From Colias croceus (lineage: Eukaryota > Arthropoda > Insecta > Lepidoptera > Pieridae): a stretch of 64,000 bases of DNA. Below, piece by piece: positions 44,191 to 54,800 of the stretch. The DNA is taken from positions 3,348,001 to 3,412,000 of the forward strand of contig NC_059566.1 of assembly GCF_905220415.1 (NCBI RefSeq), in the 5' to 3' direction. Both the position numbers and the translations under genes were made by a program. The stretch's first letter is position 1, and every line of letters begins with the position of its first letter. The notes under the pieces are model-generated. The model saw nothing but the letters and a program-made list of their open reading frames with translations. It did not search any database and was not told the origin of the DNA.

Positions 44191-44990
44191 ATTTTGATTA
44201 ATATAGTTGGATAAATATTAATAAATTGTGTTTTATTTTTGGTGTCTAAGATTACAGCTTTTTAGTAATACAAGTGATAACTGCGTTAAAAACAACCGAC
44301 AGCCGACTTCAAACTTGCACTTGTAACATTTACAAATACAGATAAAAATGCTCGTAATATAAAAACTACTGGGCCTATCCGAATAAAATTTTTATGGGAC
44401 CAATTCGACACCATCCCGCATCGAACAAAAAATGAATCACGTAAATCGGTTCAGAAACCTCGGAGTAATCGGTGTACATGTTACAGTCAAAACCCTGAAC
44501 CAGTCAATAACGTTATTGACCGGTAAAATCAGTTAATAAGGATATTGACTAAGGGCGTCGGTTAATATCCTTATTAACTGATTTTATCTGATTAAACCAG
44601 TTAATAACGTTATTGACTAAGGGCATCGGTCAATATCCTTATTAACTGATTTTAAGTCGAGAAATCTAGTCAATATAGGTTTTAACCGACGTGCCCATTC
44701 AAAACTCATAAAAAGTTAAGGACGTTAGTGAAATAATACTAGAAAATCATTTAAAAAGGTTCATAAAACTTTTTAAAGTGCAATATTTAAGAGTTTTATG
44801 TTTTATTAATTAATTCGGGGAATTGTTTGTAAACTGCAACCGCGCGAGAATACGTGCCCCAAAATATTTTTGAAGATGGCAATTGTGTTTTAATGAAAAC
44901 TAGGTTTCCGCCCGCAGCTTCGCCCGCGCAGTCAAAGTAAAACCGCATAGTTCCCGTTCCCGTGGGATTTCCGGGATTGCGTTAGTTTCT

Positions 44991-45949
44991 GATTTGATGG
45001 AGTGACCTGCAGGTGTACTTCGAAGACTGCTACTGGAACTAATAGACGAGTAGAGCTAGGTGTGCCGAGTTTGGGCTCGTTTTGTTAGTTATGTCGAGAC
45101 CTTACCTCCTTACTTGATGGAGTGACTTGCAGCTGTACTTCGAAGACTGCTACTGGAACTATTATACGAGTAGAGCTAGGTGTGCCGAGTTTGGGCTCGT
45201 TTTGTTAGTTATGTTGAGACCTTACCTCCGAACTTGATGGAGTGACCTGCAGGTGTACTTCGAAGACTGCTACTGGAACTAATAGACGAGTAGAGCTAGG
45301 TGTGCCGAGTTTGGGCTCGTTTTGTTAGTTGCGTTGAGACCTTACCTCCGGACTTGATGGAGTGACCTGCAGGTGTACTTCGAAGACTGCTACTAGAACT
45401 AACAGACAAGCAGAGCTAGATTTACCGAGTTCGGGCACGTTTTGTTAGTTATGTTGAAACCTTACCTCCGGACTTGATGGAGTGACCAGCAGGTACTAAC
45501 AAAACGAGCCTAAACTCGGCACACCTAGCTCTACTCGTATAATAGTTCCAGTAGCAGTCTTCGAAATACACCTGCAGGTCACTCCATCAAGTCCGGAGGT
45601 AAGGTCTCAACATAACTAACAAAACGAGCCTAAACTCGGCACACCTAGCTCTACTCGTATAAAAGTTCAAGTAGCAGTCTTCGAAGTACACCTGCAGGTC
45701 ATTCCATCAATTCCGGAGGTAAGGTCTCAACGTAACTAACAAAACGAGCCCAAACTCGGCACACATAGCTCTACTCGTCTATTGGTTCCAGTAGCAGTCT
45801 TCGAAGTACACCTGCAGGTCACTCCATCAAGTCCGGAGGTAAGGTCTCAACGTAACTAACAAAACGAGCCCAAACTCGGCACACCTAGCTCTACTCGTCT
45901 ATTAGATCCAGTAGCAGTCTTCGAAGTACACCTGCGGTAACTCCATCAA
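44991..45949. repeat. 120-bp tandem array, about four units in each orientation
   Basis: Forward units start at 44991, 45111, 45231 and 45351 (GATGGAGTGACCTGCAGG core), plus a partial unit to about 45493. Inverted units then run 45494-45593, 45594-45713, 45714-45833 and 45834-45949. The period is exactly 120 bp on the forward side. Units differ by only a few substitutions, implying recent amplification or homogenisation. Confidence 0.95.
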
Positions 45950-46295
45950 ATCAGAAACTAACGCAATCGCGGAAATCCCGCGGGAACGGGAACTATGCGG
46001 TTTTTCTTTGACTGCGTGGGCGAAGCTGCGGGCGGAAATCTAGTTGTTATTAAAACACAATTGCCATCTTCAAAAATATTTTGGGGCACGTATTCTCGCG
46101 CGGTTGCAGTTTACAAACAATTCCCCGAATTAATTAATAAAACATAAAACTCTTAAATATTGCACTTTAAAAAGTTTTATGAACCTTTTTAAACGATTTT
46201 CTAGTATAATTTCACTAACGTCCTTAACTTTTTATGAGTTTTGACTGGGCACGTGCGTCGGTTAAAACCTATATTGACTAGATGTCTCGACTTAA

Positions 46296-47276
46296 CCCTA
46301 GAGTAGTCGCGCCTTCTCGTGAAACGCGAGTGATCGCGTAGGGAGCATTTTGCCGCCCGTACTTAATACGTTTTTTTTTTTGTTAATATGAATCATATGC
46401 ATTTGTAATTATGTTTTAAAGATAAAATAAAACACCAACTATAAGAACAAGAATCATTTATTAAACTTTTTTAATTAGAAATTAGAAAACAATGCTTTGG
46501 AAAATCTTAGATAATTATTTTAGTATTTTTGGAACTTCCTCATTATTATTTAAATAAAAAATATAAAAATAGAACTTAAGATCTAAATCATTCGTTTTCC
46601 TTATTAACAGCATGTATTTCATCAAAACAATGTTGGCACATATATATAATATATATATGCAATGCTCATTGCACAGTAATTTTGCACATCTATTGCACCC
46701 TTTTTTTGTCTTTCTATTTTTCTTCGATGGACAAACTGCGCATATTCCTTCTTGAACTGAGGGTATATTTTGATGTTCCGGTGGCACAAATCGAGCGATT
46801 TGGTTCCTCAGATCCTTCTGTAAAGTAATCACGCCGGATCGTCTAACGATATGTGGTCTAATCATAGCCATGGCAATTTCTATCGCAAAAATCAAATCAA
46901 ATCGCACAAAAACACAAGGCCCAATAATTAATTAAAACAAATTAAAATTAATATCATACCATATTACCATTAAAATAATACTATACGCAATGAAAACAAA
47001 TAATATTTCAACATTAGTAAAAACTAAGATCCACAAACTTTACTTACGTGAGTAGTCGCGCGATGAGCAATTTGCCGCCAAACGCGACACAACCCCAATA
47101 ACCTTTGTCTCCTGCGGTCATCCTCGCACTGATTTAATTCTTATTTCTAAAACAAGAAGGCGAGGGACGGGGGGGCAGCTACACGGACACTTGACCTTGA
47201 CAATTGCATAGTGTACAAAATAAGACGAAAATTGTGCCGCGGGCGGCAAAATGCTCATAGCGCGAGCACTCTAGGG
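46296..47276 (-). mobile_element. piggyBac element, internally deleted, in a foldback arm
   Basis: 981 bp flanked by TTAA (46292-46295 and 47277-47280). The ends are CCCTAGAGTAGTCGCGC and, inverted, CCCTAGAGTGCTCGCGC. Subterminal words (TTTGCCGCC, AGTCGCGC) recur at both ends and near 47050. The ends differ from those of the element at 1819-4261, so it is another family. The inverted foldback arm resumes exactly on either side. Confidence 0.9.
46515..46907 (-). pseudogene. piggyBac transposase C-terminal remnant
   Basis: The minus-strand frame of 130 aa contains AIEIAMAMIRPHIVRRSGV, typical of the end of the DDE_Tnp_1_7 domain, and then the cysteine-rich domain (CAVCPSKKNRKTKKGCNRC and CNEH). 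After CNEH the frame enters a TA-rich microsatellite (about 46640-46660) and loses the final cysteine pair, which remains legible in a neighbouring frame followed by a stop. All three catalytic aspartates are absent. A frameshift by microsatellite slippage is the likely cause. Confidence 0.8.
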
Positions 47277-47714
47277 TTAAAATCAGTTAATAAGGATATT
47301 GACCGATGCCCTTAGTCAATAACGTTATTAACTGGTTTAATCAGATAAAATCAGTTAATAAGGATATTAACCGACGCCCTTAGTCAATATCCTTATTAAC
47401 TGATTTTACCGGTCAATAACGTTATTGACTGGTTCAGGGTTTTGACTGTAACATACATACATAAAAAAAACATATTGGCCGAATTGATAACCTCCTCCTT
47501 TTTTTTAAGTCGGTTAATAAAGTATATAATTTCCAAGTAAATCGTATTTTCAAATTTTACACGATTGAATTTCCTTTTATTAATCAGTTTAAACCTCTGT
47601 CACCCAGGAATAATGTAGAATTCTATCGGAGAAGAAAGGTTTAAAATCGATTATTTATTGAGTTTCTTCATAAGAAATGTATATTTGTTAGTACCTACAT
47701 TAACTTATATTTCA

Positions 47715-48103
47715 CTAGCTTTTTGCCCGCGACTCCACCCGCTTTGTCTAAAACCGAATAAATTATATACATACTAAATATCTAAATACTAATACCTTCC
47801 TCTTTAATCACTCTCTTTTAAACAAAATGCATAAAAATCCGTTGCGTAGTTTTAAAGATTTAAGCATACATAGGAAAAAAAACTTATGTAGTAATAATAT
47901 GAAATTTATTTCATATATATCTTAATATATATAAATCTCGTGTCACAATGTTTGTCCTCAATGGACTCCTAAACCACTTAACCGATTATAATAAAATTCG
48001 CACACCATGTGCAGTTCGATCCAACTTGAGAGATAGGATAGTTTAAATCTCAAATCGTTTTAGAGAAAGCGGGCGAAGCTGCGGGCGGTAAGCTAGTATG
48101 TTA
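47715..48103. repeat. Family E copy and family H copy
   Basis: Family E (reverse, diverged) at 47715-47875. Family H at 47930-48103 (ATAAATCTCGTGTCACAATG through GCGGGCGGTAAGCTAGTA), nearly identical to 55225-55398. Confidence 0.65.
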
Positions 48104-48244
48104 TAAAAAGATAGATATTTTTATAATGAAGTCCCCAGATTCGTTTTAAAATATTTATAAGATGTTTAAACAAACATTCTAAAGATGGCGTGGGCTATCT
48201 ATAGGTACTTCAAACCGAAAGAGAAGAGTTACTATTGCTGACAA

Positions 48245-48430
48245 GACTAATATTATAAAGCTGAAGAGTTTGTTTGTTTGTTTGCACGCGCTAATCTCGG
48301 TGTCTACTGGTCCGATATGAAAAATTCTTTCGGTGCTAGATAACCCATTATCGAGGAAGGCTATTTAAAATCCTCACGCTAAGACCAACAGGAGCGGAGC
48401 ACTGCGGATAAAACCGCGGAACGCAGCTAG
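48245..48430 (+). repeat. Family B repeat
   Basis: Forward copy starting TAATATTATAAAGCTGAAGAG, in the convergent space between AANAT copy 2 and the zinc-finger gene. Confidence 0.7.
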
Positions 48431-48803
48431 TGTATTAATAAAGCTCTTTAAGATATAAAATAAAAAGTAAATAAAAGTCGTAAAAAGTTATTATTATATA
48501 TATTTATTTACAAGGATCATCAAACCATTTTTGCATTCCATTTATTACTTTAAAAAAGCCTTTAGTATATATTTGTATAGAAATCAATTTTACACACTTC
48601 ACAAAACACAATTTACTTTAAATATAACAAATAAATATTTTGAGTTTTTTTTCCCTTTCTCTCACAATTTCCTTAAAATTAACTCTTTTTATAATCGACG
48701 CATATATCTACCGTTTTTCATTAAGTTTGTTTCCCTTTCTGTTACAATTTCTTTTTTATTAGTTTCTGTATCTCTTCATAACTCTTTTTCCTCTTATCTC
48801 TTC

Positions 48804-51800
48804 TCACAAACTCTTCTTATGCAACCGTCTCACATGTCTCGAGAGACAGGAATGCCAGGCGAACCGGGCGCCGCAACTAGTGCATTTATAAGCTGCTATC
48901 GAAGAATGAGCCGCTCTTATGTGTACACGCAGTTTTGAATGATTCTGCAAATAAAAAATATAATAAAAGGTTAATCCATACTAATATTATAAATGCGAAA
49001 GTAACTCTGTCTGTCTGTCTGTTACTCAATCACGCCTTAACTACTGAACCAATTTGCATGAAATTTGGTATAGGTATTTTGATGCCCGAGAAAGGACATA
49101 GCATAGGTTTTATCCCGGAAATCCCACGGGAACGGGAATAATGCGGGTTTTTCTTTGACTGCGCGGGCGAAGCCGCGGGTGGAAAGCTAGTAAGTATATA
49201 AATGAAAGAAGTGAATTGTTTCTTTTTTTATTTTTTACAAAAAAGCGTGTGCGCTGAGCACACGTGTCAGAAGTGAAACATCTTTGGCAAGATTCAAATA
49301 TACCAAAATTGTCGCCTTCCTCCATGACGTGACGGTATTGCTATGGCGCAACCTTGAAATTTTACTCTCAACGCGCTTAAAGAAGTTTCACATATTTATT
49401 ATCTATACATACTAATATTATACACTGAAGAGTTTATTTGTTTGAACGCGCTAATCTCAGGAACTACTGGTCCGATTTGAAAAATTCTTTCAGTGCTAGA
49501 AAGTCCATTTATCGAGGAAGGCTATATAGGCTATGTATCATCACGCTAAGACCAACAGGAGCAGAGCAATGCGGTTAAAACCGCGGGGCACAGCTAGTCT
49601 ATCTACACTTATATGTATTATAAAGAGGAAAACTTTCTTTCTTCTTTCTTTCTTTCAAAAACTTTGTTTGTTTGATTGTAATGAATAGGCTCATAAACTA
49701 CTGAACCGATTTTGATGAAATTTGGTACAGACAATCTTTAGACCCTGAGAAAGAACATAGGCTACTTTAATGCGAAATATAACCACGGGCGAAGCCGGGG
49801 CGGACCGCTAGTTTACGGCAGACTGAAAATCAGCGCTGTTCGGGTGTTAGCCCACAGCATGGCTGAGTCTGTTCCGATTGCCTAATATGTGTTTCTTTTT
49901 AAGTTAAGATAGTCAAGTTTTTTTTTTCAAATTCAATTTTTTTTCAAATTCAAATTAATTTTAAATTTTAATAATTTTGTTGGCAATAAAGTTTTTTTTC
50001 TTTCTTTCTTTCTTTCTTACTATCTATACATATAATAAATCTGTAGAAGGGTCAATTCTGTACATTGAAAATATTGAAAAAATAAATAGCAGGGGGTGTT
50101 ACTGGATCGATACCAAGCCCAAATATGTGATTAAAAAAATTTTTGTCTGTCTGTCTGTCTGTCTGTCTGTATGTTCAGGCATCACGTGAAAACTAACGGT
50201 TCGATTTCGATGAAACTTGGTATAATTATACCTTATTATCCTGGGCATAAAATAGGATACTTTTTATCCCGGAAAAATACGTAGAAAAAAAAATAAATCG
50301 TAATTTTTCTTAATTTTTCCGCGCGGACGGAGTCGCGGGCGGAAGCTAGTATATTATATACTTACAGGAAAGTGTTTGCCGCAGTGATCGCACAAATGTT
50401 CACTTTTATCCTTCTGGTGTACGACTTGCTTGTGTAAATAGAGAGAAGTGCGAGTCTTGAACGCCTGTAATATATTCATAATTAAACTATATTATTGAAG
50501 TGAAACTTCTTTATCGGGGTTGGAAAAAAATTTAGTGTAACATTTTTTCGTTACGCGCCATCTTTTTCTTATCCCTACCACGCGTGATTCGACGTATTTC
50601 TGTAAAGTTTCATATAGTAAATTATTGTTAGACAAATAAGGTCATAAAGAAGTTTCACTTCTTACGTGTGTACACTAGTACACGCACACATTTTTTTTTT
50701 ATTATTTGATGTCGATATTCATTGGAAAGAAGGAAACAATATAAATCAAATAAACAAATATTTCAGGACAATTTTCACACACGGCACGATCTGATCCCAT
50801 ACTAAGCATTCGCTTGTGTTATGGAAACCAGATGGCTGATAAACATACATATATAATTTTAAATAAATACTTATATAGATAATTAACACCCAGACACAGA
50901 GCAAACATATATGATCATCACACAAATATTTGCCCCGGATGGGGATCGAACCCACGACCCGTGGCTTGGAAGGCAGGACCACTACTAACTAAGCCAACCG
51001 GACAGTTAGAGCCATTATTCCTTAATTTTTACTTATTAGCTTTCTGCCCGCGGCGTCGCCCGAGTTTTCAAAGAAAAACCCGCATAGTTCCCGTTCGCGT
51101 GGGATTTAAGGGATAAAACCTATCCTATGTGTTAATCCAAGTTACCCTCTATATTTCATTGTAATCTGTTCAGTAGTATTTGCGTGAAAGAGTAACAAAC
51201 ACACACATTTACACCCTCACAAACTTTCGCATTTATAATATTAGTAGGAAGTAAATACGTATATATTAATTCGATAATGCTTAATTGTAAGTCGTGGTGT
51301 GATATGATTTGTGCATTTCTCGTTTAAACATTGGCAAACTATAGAAAATATCTAGAAACTTTCATCTGCTACCTTTTGACACTCGTTACAAGTATGCACA
51401 TAGTTCTAACATAATAGTAATTTATGTCAATAAGTATCATACTATGTCATCTCACGCCATCTTACATCATCTCACACAATCTCATACCATTACACGCCAT
51501 CGTACATCATCTCACACTATCTCACACATCTCACCCCATCTTACATCATCTCACACTATCTCACACCATCTCACGCCATCTTACATCATCTCGCACTATC
51601 TCATACCATCTCACGCCATCTCACGCCATCTTACATCATCTCACACTATCTCACGCCATCTTACATCATCTCACACAATCTCATATCATTACACGCCATC
51701 GTACATCATCTCACACTATCTCACGCCATCTTACATCATCTCACACTATCTCACACCATCTCACGCCATCTTACATCATCTCACACTATCTCACACCATC

Positions 51801-54800
51801 TCACGCCATCTTACATCATCTCACACTATCTCATACCATTACACGCCATCTCACACCATCTCATCTTATCTCACCTTTTTACATTCGTTACAAGTATGCA
51901 CGTAGTTCTTCAAATGTTCCCAATCGACGTGATCTTTTAAACGCGTTTTATCCGCGAACCGTTTGCCGCAGTCGCTGCACATGTATCTGTAAATATATTA
52001 TTATTATTAGTAAGAAAATGATTAGATTTTCATATAGATAAGAACAAATCACTACATAGTATAAAACAAAAAGTCGCTTTCTCTGTCCCTATGTCCCTTT
52101 GTATGCTTAAATCTTTAAAACTACGCTACGGATTTGGATGCGATTTTTTTTTAAATAGATAGAGGAAAGTTTAAGTATATAATTTATTAGGTTAAAGACA
52201 AAGCGGGCGACGCCGAGGGCGGAAAGCTAATAAGTAAAAATTAAGGAATGATGGCTCTGACTGACCGATTGGCTTGGTTGGTAGTGGCCCTGCCTTCCAA
52301 GCCAGAGGTCGTGGGTTTGATTCCCACCCGGGGCAAATATTTGTGTGATGAACATAGATGTTTGCTCTGTGTCTGGGTGTTAATTATCTATATAAGTATT
52401 TATTTAAAATTATATATATGTATGTTTATCAGCCATCTGGTTTCCATAACACAAGCGAAAGCTTGGACCAGATCGTGCCGTGTGTGAAAATTGTCCCGAA
52501 ATATTTATTTATTTATTTATTTATTTAATTTAAGTTACTCACTTGAAGTCATCTTCTGTTACGTGTTTCTTACTTATTTTCATATGTTGCTGATAAGTTG
52601 CGATAGATGAGAAATTTCTATTACACGGTACACATTTTAATTCTCCCGATGCTCTGTAAGAAAATAAGTGCTATTAGAATCTAGCTGTTTCCCGCAGCTT
52701 CGCTTGCATAGAAAAGATAAATTTTCATGGTGTAAGTTTTCATCCCCTATTTTACCCCTTTAGTGGATGAATTCTCTAAAATCCTTTCTTAGGGGACGCC
52801 TACGTTATGACATCTACCTGCATGCCAAATTTCAGCCCGATACGTCCAGTGGTTTGGGCTGTGCGTTGATAGATCACTATATCAGTCACCTTTGAGTTTT
52901 ATATATATAGAAGATATAGATATATAGACTAGCTTGACCCGCGGCTTCGTCCGCGTTTTTTAAAGAAAAGCATATTTTCTATTCTTTATAAATTTATATT
53001 TATAAAGCATTTGGATGCCATAAAACAAAAAATATCAATTTCAGCATAGTTCCCGTTCTTTTGTTATTTCCGGGTTAAAACCTATCCTATGTCACACCCC
53101 GGACACTCCATACAAAATTATAGTTTTGACAGTCACACTGTAGAGACTGCAAATGTGTGTGTAAACTCTTTATGGTTGGCACATTTGTGACTAGCGTAAA
53201 AAAAAATTCGCGTTTTTCTGATGAAATACATCCGTAAACAGCACAATATCTAACCATTTTCTACGAAAAACGATAATCACAAATCCAAAATAATAAAATT
53301 GCTTTAAGTCAATTTGATTAATGTTGTCAATCTTCGTTGCGTTTCGTCTAAAGACGTCGTTGGTATCGTCCTTGCGGGGAAATGGGTACCATAACATGTC
53401 TGATCGTGCGGGGTGAGGTAAGTGTTTAATTTTGGCGGGAGGCGGAGAGTGTCCGTTCTGTAGCGTTTAGCTACTATTATGTATTCTGTGCCTATGTGTT
53501 AATCCAAGTTACTTTCTATATGTGTGCTAAATTTCATTATAATCGGTTCAGTAGTATTTGCATGAAAGAGTAACAAACATACATACTAACAAGCTTTCAT
53601 ATGAAGTATGATAATTGATATTATAAGTAAAAATATGCTAGCTAGGTTAAATTCACAACATTCGAAATTTATCAAAATCGATTCAACAATTCAATTTTGA
53701 AAGAAAATGTACATTTTATGAAGACCAAAAGCAAAATTTTGGCAAAATAATTAAAGCTTTATTCCACAAATCTATCGCTTAACAAAAATCGCATCCAATT
53801 AAATCCATCCGCTTCTCACCACGTTTTATTTGTTATAACTTGCCAATGTAAACTCCTAACAATAAAATCCCTTTTCCGAATTTTGCCACAAATCTAGTAC
53901 TTGACAAAAATCGTATCAAAATCCACCCAGCCCTTCCACATCTAGCTGTATCTCTAATAACGTAAATATATCTATCGCTAGACAAAAATCTATCACTGGT
54001 CAAAATTCCCATCAAAACCGGTCCATCCGTTCCTCACCTCGCCTCCATAATTTTCATGCAATCGATTACTTCACTAATTTTTCCAAATTTTTTCACAAAT
54101 TACTTCACTAATTATTATTTACTTGACAAGAATTGCATCAAAATGCATCCAACCGTTCCTCACCTCGCCTTGTGACTGTTGACATGCCGCAACAGATTCC
54201 CGCGCCACTGAAACCGCCGTTCGCACTGCGCACACGCATACATTTGACGCGATGTGTTCACAACACTCTCTATTTGTTTTATGTAGCCATCTTTTTCTTC
54301 CACGGGCATTGTAGAATTATTAATTTTGCTGAAAAACGAGAAAAAAATTCTTTTTTTACTATTCCTAAATTTTTTCCTAACATAACTTATTCCTAATCTA
54401 CTAATCTAACAATCTACATCCTGTCCTACAACACATCCTAACCTTGCTATGTATTATCCTATTCCTAAACCATCCTATGATATCCTAACCTTTCCTACTA
54501 CTATTAACAATGAAAAGAGCATCATAACTAATCCTAAACTACATCTATGCCAACCGTATCCTACAGCACATCAACTATTCGACGTATTATCCTATTCCAT
54601 TCTATCAAATATCTTCCTTTCCTACTACTATTAACAATGAAAGGCGCATCATAACTGAAAATGGGGAAAAAATCCTAAAAATCTTCTTATCATAAATTAT
54701 TGATTAATCATTTCCTAATTTATGTCATCTTTAATTTTAAAAACGCATCCTAACCTTGCTAAGAATTATCCTAATACTAAACCATCCTCTACTAATTCAA

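Larger units (their letters stand above)
44479..47453. mobile_element. Foldback transposable element, giant inverted repeat
   Basis: The ends are TGTTACAGTCAAAACCCTG at 44479 and its complement finishing at 47453, flanked by TACA (44475-44478 and 47454-47457). Without the piggyBac insert it is about 1990 bp, and practically all of it is two arms of about 1 kb in inverted orientation. From outside inward each arm has a palindrome-rich zone (AATAACGTTATTGAC, AATAAGGATATTGAC), a unique zone, a family A fragment, and a 120-bp tandem array. No coding frame. The structure resembles foldback or Galileo-type elements; the superfamily is not known. Confidence 0.85.
44270..47516 (-). repeat. Family C repeat split by the foldback element
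   Basis: Left part about 44270-44478, right part about 47454-47516. Joined, it matches 41316-41590. Confidence 0.75.

Noticed and set aside
44479..47453. CRISPR-like or phage-like repeat array
   Set aside because: Units are 120-bp head-to-tail with no spacers, in an insect genome with spliced genes; it is a foldback transposon.
48531..48938. 135-aa plus-strand frame
   Set aside because: Antisense to the last zinc-finger exon and its 3' UTR; no domain of its own.
51424..52041. 205-aa and 153-aa plus-strand frames rich in H, S, T and L
   Set aside because: They only translate the CATCTCACAC minisatellite in different frames, and the 3' part is antisense to exon 10 of the zinc-finger gene.
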